A stretch of DNA of 64,000 bases from Mycobacterium sp. AZCC_0083 (GCF_014202335.1 NZ_JACHGP010000007.1:1-64000); one strand, 5' to 3'. Positions 44,613-51,619 are shown, counted from the stretch's first letter. The notes: generated by a model from the sequence alone, not told the origin. Numbers and translations: made by a program.

Positions 44613-44828
44613 TTAGAAGCGCCTGACCACCCGCACCGACGCCATGATGAAGACGACGACGAAGGCCAGCACGCCGAAGCACGCGATCCGGTACCACGGC
44701 GGTTCCAGCTCGCCGAGGATGACCACCGATAGCGGTAGGACGAGCCAGCCGAGAAGGAAGATCACCACGGCTCCGCGCTTGCTCTTCGCAGGCGAGTCTG
44801 GATCCTCGTCCGGGGGCAGTTGGCCCAT
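44613..44828 (-). CDS. Small two-helix membrane protein
   Basis: 71 residues: an acidic N-terminus (PPDEDPDSPAKSKR) and two transmembrane helices (AVVIFLLGWLVLPLSVVILG and ACFGVLAFVVVFIMASV), ending VRVVRRF. Small proteins of this layout are common in mycobacteria and uncharacterised. It lies just outside the left repeat of island 2. Confidence 0.75.
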   Translation of the reverse strand: MGQLPPDEDPDSPAKSKRGAVVIFLLGWLVLPLSVVILGELEPPWYRIACFGVLAFVVVFIMASVRVVRRF

Positions 44829-44838
44829 GGATTGAATG

Positions 44839-44890
44839 CTAGCGGCGGCTAGCCGACTCCGCGGTTGAGCCAGCTCATCTCACCGGTGTG
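44839..44890. repeat. Left copy of the DUF3145 3' end (island 2 attL-like)
   Basis: Read on the minus strand, 44887-44849 encodes TGEMSWLNRGVG and a TAG stop, the same last twelve residues as the DUF3145 gene at 51616-51578. The DNA differs mostly at silent positions, and shared bases continue past the stop (TAGCCG-CGCTAG). No upstream part of the gene is present. This is the displaced original tail expected after site-specific insertion into the 3' end of the gene. Confidence 0.85.
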
Positions 44891-44902
44891 TCAGACCCTC
44901 GG

Positions 44903-44966
44903 GAAAAAGTGTCCGAGTTGTCGGCGGTGGCGGCTCCTATTTGTGTGAGCGGCCCACAGCGGGCCG
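44903..44966 (+). promoter_or_regulatory. ECF-type promoter P1 and conserved leader hairpin
   Basis: GAAAAAGTGTCCGA (44903-44916), 17 bp, CTCCTA (44934-44939), 7 bp, GAGCGGCCCAC (44947-44957), with CGGCCC/GGGCCG able to form a hairpin (44950-44966). The same blocks at the same spacing precede the genes at 47008 and 49307. The ATG of the target gene lies 50 bp after the -10 block. Confidence 0.75.
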
Positions 44967-44989
44967 ACAGGAACAATAAGGAGTGAGCT

Positions 44990-46606
44990 ATGTCGAAGGG
45001 GTTTGTCGTTACGCCGGGTGGCCGGCGGGCCGCGGAGGTGGTGCACGAGGTTGGGCCGGGCGCGGCCGTGCACGTTGCCGAGGGCAGGATGCGCCACGTC
45101 ACTATGGCGGGCGAGCTGCTGCGCGACGTCGGGCCGGTGCCGTTGCACGAGGCAGGCGTGCCGCTGATGCCGGCGAACGTCGTGCATCCTCCGGGACAGT
45201 CGCCCGACTTTGGGACTGGCTGGATCACGTTCGCCAACTTCCAGAGCCCCACCCCGTTGAGGTCATTCCTCACCACGTGGGTGGTGCCGGGCGCTCCGCA
45301 GACGCGAAACGGGCAGCTGGTGTATCTGTTCAACGGTCTGCAGAACAGCTCGATGATCCTGCAGCCGGTGTTGCAGTGGGGGGACAATGGCTTGTTCGGC
45401 GGCGATCATTGGTGCGTGGCCAGCTGGTTTGCCGACGGTCAGGACGGCGCGGCCTCATACACCTCGCCGGTGACGGTCAACGTGGGCGACACGCTAGTGG
45501 GGCGGATGACGCGGGTCGGCGACATCGGCGGGCAGCTGGGCACGCAGCGGCTGGGCGCGCTGTGGACGTGCGAGTTCGTCGGGATCGCTGACAGCAAGCT
45601 GTCGATCTTCACGACCGACGAGCTGCTCGACTGTGTGCAGACCCTCGAGTGCTATTCGATCAGCCGCGCTTCTGACTATCCCAGCTCGACCGACACGCGG
45701 ATGCGGGCGATCGCGATCACCGACGAGGACGGCACGGCGCCCGCGCTGGGCTGGAGCGCGGTCGACAAAGTCACCGACTGCGGCCAGCACACGGTGATCA
45801 TCAACGACTCGCCGAAAAAAGGCGAGGTCCAGCTCTGGTACCGCGACGACATCCTGCCGGGCGCGGCCGTTGCGCAGGGTCGCTGGAAGACGATCCTGCT
45901 CGGCCACCAGCTGATCGCGATGCCGGACGGTCACGTGCTGGACTGGGTGCCCGCCGACGGCAGCTGGCGGCTGTGGAAATACGACGCCACCAGCGTGCAC
46001 GACGTGCTGCCCGGCGCCCCGATCGCCAAAGGCCAATGGCACACCATCCGCTCGGGCCACCAGCTGATCCCGATGCCCGACGGCCACGTGCTGGACTGGG
46101 TGCCCGGGAGCGGGAGCTGGCGGCTGTGGCGCTACGACGCGGCAAGCGTGCACGACGTGCTGCCCGGCGACCCAATCGCCAGCGGCGACTGGCACACGAT
46201 CCGCGCCGGCCACCAGCTCGTTCCGATGGCCGACGGGCACGTTCTGGACTGGGTTCCGGGCCCGGTCGGCAGCTGGCGGCTGTGGCGCTACGACGGAACC
46301 AGCGTGCACGACGTGCTGCCCGGCGACCCAATCGCCAGCGGTGGCTGGCACACGATCGTCTCCGGCCACGACCTGATCCGGATGCCCGACGGCCGCGTGC
46401 TGGACTGGGCGCCCGCCGACGGCAGCTGGCGGCTGTGGAACTACGACGCGACTAGCGTGCACGACGTGCTGCCGGGCGCGCCGGTGGACATCGGCAACTG
46501 GTTCAGCATCCAGGCGCCCCAGCAGCTAATCGTGATGCACGACGGCCACGTGCTGGACTGGAACGAGCTCACCGGCGACTGGCGCCTGTGGCGCTACCAG
46601 GCGTAG
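44990..46606 (+). CDS. ConA-like protein with five 51-residue WRLW repeats
   Basis: 538 residues. AAGGAGTGAGCT precedes the ATG. There is no signal peptide. Residues about 72-275 resemble a concanavalin-A-like beta sandwich (ITFANFQSPTPLRSFLTTW, YLFNGLQNSSMILQPVLQWG, VNVGDTLVGRM), as in peptidase G1/neprosin-like and lectin folds; no catalytic pair is assigned. From residue 291 come five tandem repeats of 51-52 residues, each with W, GHQL, MPDGHVLDW, a Gly/Pro turn and SWRLWRYD, then SVHDVLPG; a beta-propeller or tectonin-like carbohydrate-binding module is plausible. First target of promoter P1. Confidence 0.75.
   Translation: MSKGFVVTPGGRRAAEVVHEVGPGAAVHVAEGRMRHVTMAGELLRDVGPVPLHEAGVPLMPANVVHPPGQSPDFGTGWITFANFQSPTPLRSFLTTWVVPGAPQTRNGQLVYLFNGLQNSSMILQPVLQWGDNGLFGGDHWCVASWFADGQDGAASYTSPVTVNVGDTLVGRMTRVGDIGGQLGTQRLGALWTCEFVGIADSKLSIFTTDELLDCVQTLECYSISRASDYPSSTDTRMRAIAITDEDGTAPALGWSAVDKVTDCGQHTVIINDSPKKGEVQLWYRDDILPGAAVAQGRWKTILLGHQLIAMPDGHVLDWVPADGSWRLWKYDATSVHDVLPGAPIAKGQWHTIRSGHQLIPMPDGHVLDWVPGSGSWRLWRYDAASVHDVLPGDPIASGDWHTIRAGHQLVPMADGHVLDWVPGPVGSWRLWRYDGTSVHDVLPGDPIASGGWHTIVSGHDLIRMPDGRVLDWAPADGSWRLWNYDATSVHDVLPGAPVDIGNWFSIQAPQQLIVMHDGHVLDWNELTGDWRLWRYQA
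45860..46603 (+). repeat. Five in-gene tandem repeats of about 153 bp
   Basis: In-frame repeats starting at 45860, 46013, 46166, 46322 and 46475 encode the 51-52-residue units of the ConA-like protein. The central copies are most alike at DNA level (for example GTGCACGACGTGCTGCCCGG in several), suggesting recent duplication or gene conversion. The unit number may vary between strains. Confidence 0.85.
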
Positions 46607-46613
46607 CCCTCTT

Positions 46614-46647
46614 GACAGGGTCGAGTGGCGAGCGACTCGACCCTGTC
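46614..46647 (+). terminator. Terminator hairpin after the ConA-like gene
   Basis: GACAGGGTCGAGT and ACTCGACCCTGTC form a perfect 13-bp stem with an 8-base loop, 7 bp after the stop codon. No U tract, as is usual in mycobacteria. Confidence 0.75.
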
Positions 46648-46787
46648 GGGGAGTGCCGACCGGATGGTGGCCGTCTGGTCCGGAGCCGGCTCAACCGTGC
46701 CTTTGGCCTGCGTGAGCATCCGGAGATGGTCGCCGGGCATCGGCACTTCACCATCGCCGCCGGTGTCGTCGAGGGCCAAGTGGGTGC

Positions 46788-46821
46788 AGCAGCCGCCCGG
46801 CGCATTCGCCGGGCGGCTGCT
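46788..46821. terminator. Second strong hairpin, direction unclear
   Basis: A 15-bp perfect GC-rich stem with a CATT loop. It is too far from the ConA-like gene to be its only terminator and could shield promoter P2 from read-through. Confidence 0.55.
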
Positions 46822-46921
46822 TCCCGTCGCCGCTCATATTTGCGCCTGTGTTTCGTCAAGTCCCATGGCCCCACCGATCGTCGCGGATTTCGGCCCCAGC
46901 CGTCCCCAGCTTTGAGATTGG

Positions 46922-46985
46922 AAAAAAAGTGTCCGAGTTGTCGGCGGTAGTGGCTCCTATTTGTGTGAGCGGCCCACGGGGGCCG
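46922..46985 (+). promoter_or_regulatory. ECF-type promoter P2 and leader hairpin
   Basis: AAAAAAAGTGTCCGA ending at 46936, 17 bp, CTCCTA (46954-46959), 7 bp, GAGCGGCCCAC, hairpin CGGCCC/GGGCCG (46970-46985). It is nearly identical to P1 over 50 bp and drives the small secreted protein at 47008, whose ATG is 48 bp after the -10 block. Confidence 0.75.
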
Positions 46986-47007
46986 ACAGCAACGAAAGGC
47001 GACCAGC

Positions 47008-47406
47008 ATGAAACCAACGTCGGTATTTGGGCGTATTCCCAGTACACACGAAACCGCTGCGAGTGATAGTCCCAGGCTGATGAAGCGAGTAATCGTGGGG
47101 TTGGCAAGGACTGTGCTGGTGTCTGGCGGTCTGGGGCTGGCCGGTTTAGGTCTAGCTGCAGGTGGTGCGCACGCCACGACCCCGACCGGGCCGGGTCCAG
47201 CTGTCTATTGCACCTTCGATGGAGAATGCAGTTACTCCTGGTGCCCTGGCGAACGCTTACCGCAACCCGATGTTCGATGGGACATGAGTGTCTGCCACGA
47301 GTGGTTCACCGCCTCCGGCGATACATACGGCGGCACGAAAGTCGGTTTCTTCACTCGGGAAGGCCGTCCTGACGACGGCAGCGGCGGAGCTCTCTCGCAG
47401 CACTGA
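47008..47406 (+). CDS. Small secreted WCPG protein 1
   Basis: 132 residues. A hydrophobic signal segment (VIVGLARTVLVSGGLGLAGLGLA) with a likely cleavage at GGAHA precedes a mature domain of about 80 residues with CTFDGECSYSWCPGE, VRWDMSVCHEW and four or five cysteines. This WCPG...WDM.VCH family of small exported mycobacterial proteins has no known function. The ATG at 47008 has GAAAGG upstream, giving an unusually long 25-residue leader before MKRVI; ATG 47080 is the alternative. Paralogue of the protein at 49307, under the same promoter type. Confidence 0.78.
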   Translation: MKPTSVFGRIPSTHETAASDSPRLMKRVIVGLARTVLVSGGLGLAGLGLAAGGAHATTPTGPGPAVYCTFDGECSYSWCPGERLPQPDVRWDMSVCHEWFTASGDTYGGTKVGFFTREGRPDDGSGGALSQH

Positions 47407-47521
47407 ATCGCCGGGGGGTGCTGGTAAAGAGCAGGCCGCGAGGTGGTCCTGGTTTGTCCCCACCCGCACCACCACTGAACTGCAAATTACCTGCGCGTCT
47501 TCACCCGTCTGGGCGCACACT

Positions 47522-47547
47522 TATTCGCAGCGTCTATTCGCAGCGTC
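47522..47547. repeat. Tandem 13-bp direct repeat upstream of the sigma gene
   Basis: TATTCGCAGCGTC occurs twice back to back, 48 bp before the ECF gene start. It may be a regulator site or simple slippage. The P1-P3 promoter blocks are absent here, so the sigma gene is apparently not driven by its own promoter type. Confidence 0.5.
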
Positions 47548-47594
47548 GCCTCTGAGGTGGCGGGTTCCGACGCTACATCGGCTGGGAAAGCGAC

Positions 47595-49013
47595 GTGACG
47601 AACGCATTAACCGACTGGGACATCGTCAGCGATGCCGAGTTGGCCTGCGCGGCTGCGGCGGGTGATCGAGGCGCCTTCGCCGAGATTTATGATCGCTACG
47701 CCGATCGACTACACGACTTCTGTATCGGGATGGTGCGCGATCGCGACGCCGCCGCTGACTGTGTGCAGGACGTGTTCTGCACCGCCGCAACCCAACTGGC
47801 CCGGCTACGTGAGCCCGACAAACTACGCCCGTGGCTGTATGCCATCGCCCGCAACGAAGCGCTGCGCCATCTGCGTGCGCGTCGCCGCGAACAGTTATTA
47901 GAGGAGGTGCCCGAGATGGCCTCCACCGAGGCGGGCCCCGACACCCTCGCCGCGCGCACCGAGCTGGCCGATCTGATCGACCAGGCCGCCGGCGGGCTCG
48001 GCGACCGGGACCGCGCCGTGCTGGAATTGGCCTACCGCCACGGCCTAGACGGACCCGAGCTGGCCGACGCGTTGGAGGTCAGCCCCGGCACTGCCAACAG
48101 GATGGTGTCGCGGCTGCGCCACACCATCGAACACTCTCTGGGCGCTCTGCTGGTGGCGCGCCAGGCCCGAACCGACCCCACCGGGTGCCCCGAGCTGGGC
48201 GCGATCCTGGCCGGCTGGGATGGGCGTTTCAGTGTGCTGATGCGCAAACGCGTCGTCCGCCACATCGAGTCATGCCCCATCTGCGATCAGGAACGCCGCA
48301 AGCTAGTCAACCCGGTTGCCCTGCTTGGCGCTGCACCGGTGTTCATCCCCGCCCCCACCTGGCTACGCGAGCGCACCCTGACCAAGATTCGCCTCACATC
48401 GCCGGTCACCGGCGCACCGTCGGGCTCCACTGAACCCGGGGGCAGCACTGCGCGACCCGGTCAGAGCCGGTTCGCCGCCGCGCGGGGTGATGTCGGCGAC
48501 AACCGGGGCCATCGCACCCGCCCTCTGATCGCGCTGGTGGGCATCCTCGCGGGCACCGTGCTGGCGATCCTCGGGCTGACGGTGGCCTGGCTGCACCACC
48601 CGAACGCACACGTGGCCCCCGTCGACGTCAGCGCAACCGCTCCAGCCCCGCCCGCCGACACCACAGCACCTCTGGTCGTGGCGCCCGCTATCAAGCCGCC
48701 GGCACCGCCGACTCCGGGCACCGCGGAAACGGTCAACTCGATCGTGGTGCTGGTCCCAACGTCTGGCGTGGTACTCCCGTCGATTCCGCGCACCACCAAT
48801 CCCATCGAAACGACCCAGCCGACGCCCATCGGTCCGCCCGTCTCGGTTCCGATCACGACAACCAAACCCGCGACCACACCGCCGACCACCAGCCGAGTGC
48901 CGCTCATCCCCACCCCGACAACCAGCTCGACACACCGGAGTCACCACAGCGGCGGTGGCACCGGCGGCACCGGCGGCACCGGCCTCGGTGGCTGCTGCAG
49001 CACGCACGGCTAA
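47595..49013 (+). CDS. ECF sigma factor fused to anti-sigma-type and membrane domains
   Basis: 472 residues. Residues about 14-90 are sigma-70 region 2 (ELACAAAAGDRGAFAEIYDRYADRLHDF, CVQDVFCTAA, RPWLYAIARNEALRHLR); residues about 125-190 are region 4 (DRAVLELAYRHGLDGPELAD, SPGTANRMVSRLRHTIEHSL). A zinc anti-sigma motif H-x3-C-x2-C follows (HIESCPICDQE, about 223-230), then one transmembrane helix (LIALVGILAGTVLAILGLTVAWL, about 311-333) and a long Pro/Thr-rich outer tail ending GGCCSTHG. Sigma, anti-sigma and receptor are thus in one chain; activation probably needs proteolysis or a conformational release. ECF groups with such extensions (ECF53-like) are known. GTG 47595. Confidence 0.88.
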   Translation: MTNALTDWDIVSDAELACAAAAGDRGAFAEIYDRYADRLHDFCIGMVRDRDAAADCVQDVFCTAATQLARLREPDKLRPWLYAIARNEALRHLRARRREQLLEEVPEMASTEAGPDTLAARTELADLIDQAAGGLGDRDRAVLELAYRHGLDGPELADALEVSPGTANRMVSRLRHTIEHSLGALLVARQARTDPTGCPELGAILAGWDGRFSVLMRKRVVRHIESCPICDQERRKLVNPVALLGAAPVFIPAPTWLRERTLTKIRLTSPVTGAPSGSTEPGGSTARPGQSRFAAARGDVGDNRGHRTRPLIALVGILAGTVLAILGLTVAWLHHPNAHVAPVDVSATAPAPPADTTAPLVVAPAIKPPAPPTPGTAETVNSIVVLVPTSGVVLPSIPRTTNPIETTQPTPIGPPVSVPITTTKPATTPPTTSRVPLIPTPTTSSTHRSHHSGGGTGGTGGTGLGGCCSTHG

Positions 49014-49219
49014 GACACCGCGGCCACGCCGAAATCCGGTTTGTGCCAGGCGATGTCGCCTGTGACCGGTCAGCGATCGCCTCCCTCGGTCCCGCCCCTG
49101 GGTGGTGGCAGCCCGTTGGTCGACACCGTCGGCGACAACGTGCTGTGAGGGAACGCGCGGGATCTGAACCACCTGTGCCCCGAGCCGGGTCACACCCGAT
49201 GTCGCGGCGAAAGAGCCCT

Positions 49220-49285
49220 GAAAAAGGGTCCGATCAACGCGCTCAGGGCGCTCCTACCTATACGAGCGGCCCACCCCGGGCGCCG
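49220..49285 (+). promoter_or_regulatory. ECF-type promoter P3 and leader
   Basis: GAAAAAGGGTCCGA (49220-49233), 17 bp of unrelated sequence, CTCCTA (49251-49256), 7 unrelated bp, GAGCGGCCCAC (49264-49274). Because the spacers differ from P1/P2 while the three blocks and all distances are kept, the blocks are probably under selection. The ATG of the target is 50 bp after the -10 block. Confidence 0.75.
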
Positions 49286-49306
49286 ACAGCAGCAAAAGGA
49301 ACAACC

Positions 49307-49762
49307 ATGAACCGAGCCTTGCCATCTACAAATATTCCCTGCTCACGCGGGACTAATCTGCGATCCATGAACCGAGTACTCATCGGATTTGCCACAGCTG
49401 CGTTGGTGTCCGGCGGTCTGGGTCTGGCCGGCCTGGGTGCAGGTACCGCCCAGGCAATTGATGACTGCGCGCCGGCCACCAAGGTCAACGGCATGTGCTA
49501 CGGCCCAAATCACTGGTGCCCAGGGGATTCCTTGTTGTACTTGACCCAGAACCACGTCAAGTTCCCGGTGACATGGGACATGAATGTCTGCCACACCTAC
49601 TGGCACGTGGCCCCCGAGGACGCCAATCAGGGTTTTGGCATCTATGAGGGACCGAATCCTCCGCCCCCTCAGGCTCCTCTGCCTCCTGCGCCGCTGTCGC
49701 CGCCTCTGCCTCCCGGCCTGTGCTGGAGCATGTGGATTCCGGCGCCATGTCCCGCCGGCTAG
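49307..49762 (+). CDS. Small secreted WCPG protein 2, proline-rich
   Basis: 151 residues. AAAAGGA precedes the ATG. A 20-residue leader comes before the signal segment (MNRVLIGFATAALVSGGLGLAGLG, cleavage near TAQA). The mature part has YGPNHWCPGDSLLYL, VTWDMNVCHTYWHV and a Pro-rich C-terminus (PPPPQAPLPPAPLSPPLPPG) with a final pair of cysteines. It shares the SGGLGLAGLG segment and the WCPG/WDM.VCH core with protein 1 at 47008, so the two are paralogues in one regulon. Function unknown; surface or secreted. Confidence 0.8.
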   Translation: MNRALPSTNIPCSRGTNLRSMNRVLIGFATAALVSGGLGLAGLGAGTAQAIDDCAPATKVNGMCYGPNHWCPGDSLLYLTQNHVKFPVTWDMNVCHTYWHVAPEDANQGFGIYEGPNPPPPQAPLPPAPLSPPLPPGLCWSMWIPAPCPAG

Positions 49763-49814
49763 CAGATAGCCGCGCCCGGCGATGAGACGGCTAACCGCGG
49801 TGGGAAGCCCCTTT

Positions 49815-50228
49815 TTACGAGTGCATGGTGGGCGTGTAAGAGATGCCGATGATGGCGCCCTCGATGGACTGCAGTCGAGCGACGGTTTGTCCCCACGGCT
49901 CGGTATGTGCGTCGTGCAGCAGCGTGAAGCCCTTCTCTTTCAACTCGTCCGCTGCGACCTGGACGGTGTCGGCGTCCCCGACCTCAAACTCGAGGCTGGC
50001 CTGCGGCACCGGCCGCTCACCTGGCCAGTCGGGCGTGCCAAAGCACGCTTGCGCAGCCTGAGTCAGGGGCCAGACGCCGAAGGACTTGCAACCGTCGATG
50101 TCTTCACTGTGCAGGTAGCCGTCGGCTTCCGCGGTCAGTGGCAGGCCAAGCGTGTCCACGTACAACAGTCGGCTGACGGCCGGCTCGGGGGTGATCACTG
50201 CAACGCTCGTGAGGAACCGCACGTCCAT
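49815..50228 (-). CDS. VOC-fold protein (glyoxalase/dioxygenase-like)
   Basis: 137 residues: MDVRFLTSVAVITPEPAVSRLLYVDTLGLPL, SLEFEVGDADTVQVAADELKEKGF and the typical GQTVARLQSIEGAIIGISYTP ending. The expected metal ligands are not all evident (no His in the first strand), so it may be a binding or resistance-type member. The ATG at 50228 follows GGAAGGTGACGCC. On island 2, no partner identified. Confidence 0.8.
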   Translation of the reverse strand: MDVRFLTSVAVITPEPAVSRLLYVDTLGLPLTAEADGYLHSEDIDGCKSFGVWPLTQAAQACFGTPDWPGERPVPQASLEFEVGDADTVQVAADELKEKGFTLLHDAHTEPWGQTVARLQSIEGAIIGISYTPTMHS

Positions 50229-50462
50229 GGCGTCACCTTCCAACGCAAATTCGACTGGTCCACCGATCGTCGCATCCTGCTGCGACACCGCAGCTACGAA
50301 CTCCGAAACGGTCTCGTAGGCGGGGCTGCCCCTATCTAGCGCCAGACGCGCGGAAGTTCGACTCAGAAGCATGTGCGCCGTGCGCAACTGGCGATAGCGT
50401 GCGTCAATGAGGTTGGAGAACCTTGCACACACACCCCAGGCGCAGGGGCGGTCGAACCCGTC

Positions 50463-50951
50463 GTGACGTGGTCAATGTATGCCTTTCTTGGGGTACTTCT
50501 GATTGGTTCGATCATCACTAAGGGGGGAAACAAGGACGGTCGTCTAGCCGGCATTTATCGCGTGGCGTTCATCGTCTTCATCGCGTTAGGTTCGCTGGGC
50601 TCCTTCTATCTCGCGGGATACCACTTCTGGGCGCTGCACCACGGCATCGGCGCTCGCGTCGAGGTTGTGGAGTGCACTGGCGGAAAAAATACGACATGCA
50701 CCGGCGTGTGGCGGCCCACCGGTGAACCCGAGCAGACAGTGTGGTTTCCCGACGGGGAAGGGCTGAACAACGGTGACACGGTCGACACCCACATCCAAGG
50801 TAACCAAGCTTTCGTCAGCACCTACCCCAACATGGTGTTCAGCGTGATCATTCCGCTCGTTCTGGGGTGTGCTGGTCTTGGCTTCGTGGTGTATACGATC
50901 CGTGGGGAGACTCGCAAGAGAGCGACTGATGGAGATCAACGCTGCGGCTGA
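50463..50951 (+). CDS. Membrane protein, DUF3592-like
   Basis: 162 residues. Transmembrane helices at the N-terminus (MYAFLGVLLIGSIIT and VAFIVFIALGSLGSFYLAGYHFW) and near the C-terminus (MVFSVIIPLVLGCAGLGFVVYTI) flank an extracytoplasmic beta domain (GARVEVVECTGGKNTTCTGVWRPTGEPEQTVWFPDG) with two cysteines. The layout resembles DUF3592 proteins. The start may be GTG 50463 or ATG 50475; no ribosome site decides. Function unknown. Confidence 0.68.
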   Translation: MTWSMYAFLGVLLIGSIITKGGNKDGRLAGIYRVAFIVFIALGSLGSFYLAGYHFWALHHGIGARVEVVECTGGKNTTCTGVWRPTGEPEQTVWFPDGEGLNNGDTVDTHIQGNQAFVSTYPNMVFSVIIPLVLGCAGLGFVVYTIRGETRKRATDGDQRCG

Positions 50952-50993
50952 AGCGTTGTCCCGCTCCCCCCGCCCTGGGTGCAACGCTGTTGG

Positions 50994-51518
50994 CTACAGC
51001 GTCCGCGGTGTCTCGCCGCGAAGGTCGATGTTGCGCCCGTCGCTGGCGTAACCCTCCACCGGACGCAGGGTGTAGGTCGTGGGAATGCCCCCGGTCTTGT
51101 AATAGCCGTAGAACAGGTCGGCAGCTTCGTCGGCGCCGAACACTTCGTGACGTGCGATCAATTCAGTGCTGTGCGGCAATTCGATTGTCAATTCCAACGT
51201 AGGCAGCTCGGCCGAGTTCGCGTGCCCGACGACATAGCGCACCCACTCCGCACCCCACTCAGACCCGCCCGCCGTGCGGATTTCCACGGTCAATGCATCT
51301 GCCTTGCCCGCCGCTTGGATGTATTCCAATGCATCCCGACTCAGTGCCCGAGCCTGGTCATAATTCATACCCACAGGCAGCGCCCACAGCGTCAGGGCGA
51401 AACGATCTATGCCGTTGAAACGGCGTAAGGGACCGGCGAACTCGTCAATCTCAGCACGATGACCCATCTCGACGATGAGCGCGCCACCGTTCGACTCCGT
51501 TACGTGCGTGTACCCCAC
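50994..51518 (-). CDS. Hypothetical protein of island 2
   Basis: 174 residues, soluble, family not recognised. Segments: ESNGGALIVEMGHRAEIDEFAGPL, RFALTLWALPVGMNYDQARALSRDALEYIQAAGKADALTVEIR, and GADEAADLFYGYYKTGGIPTTYTLRPVEGY. An alpha/beta fold is likely. GTG start at 51518. It lies next to the right repeat of the island, the slot where an integrase would normally be expected, but it has no integrase features. Confidence 0.65.
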   Translation of the reverse strand: MGYTHVTESNGGALIVEMGHRAEIDEFAGPLRRFNGIDRFALTLWALPVGMNYDQARALSRDALEYIQAAGKADALTVEIRTAGGSEWGAEWVRYVVGHANSAELPTLELTIELPHSTELIARHEVFGADEAADLFYGYYKTGGIPTTYTLRPVEGYASDGRNIDLRGETPRTL

Positions 51519-51567
51519 CGACGCACCCTATAAGGGAATCTCGGCGCCGGAGACCACGTCGGCGCGT

Positions 51568-51619
51568 CTAGCGCCGGCTAACCCACTCCCCTATTGAGCC
51601 AGCTCATCTCGCCGGTGTC
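51568..51619. repeat. Right copy of the DUF3145 3' end (attR-like)
   Basis: The end of the intact DUF3145 gene. It matches 44839-44890 at most positions, including bases beyond the stop (CTAGCG-CGGCTA), with differences concentrated at third codon positions. Confidence 0.85.

Larger units (their letters stand above)
46607..46902. other. Non-coding gap with two strong hairpins
   Basis: No gene is supported. A first hairpin (46614-46647) follows the ConA-like gene; a second (46788-46821), with 15 perfectly paired bases (AGCAGCCGCCCGGCG) and a CATT loop, lies mid-gap. The stretch between them may hold relic sequence. Promoter P2 begins at the right end. Confidence 0.6.
44839..51619. mobile_element. 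Island 2: element inserted at the 3' end of the DUF3145 gene
   Basis: A 6.7-kb segment between two direct copies of the DUF3145 3' end. The right copy completes the gene with codons that differ silently from the left copy (including AGG and AAT, uncommon in this GC-rich genome), as if supplied by an incoming element. Content: an ECF sigma/anti-sigma fusion, three genes sharing one promoter type, a VOC protein and two small unknown genes. It has no integrase or other mobility gene. As in island 1, this is either a decayed element or a passenger needing an integrase in trans. Confidence 0.72.

Noticed and set aside
45860..46603. Regular repeats looking like a CRISPR or minisatellite
   Set aside because: The units are 153-156 bp, in frame, and encode clear protein repeats; there are no unique spacers.
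46594..46779. A 61-residue minus-strand frame in the gap after the ConA-like gene
   Set aside because: It covers the terminator hairpin, lacks a ribosome site and matches no family.
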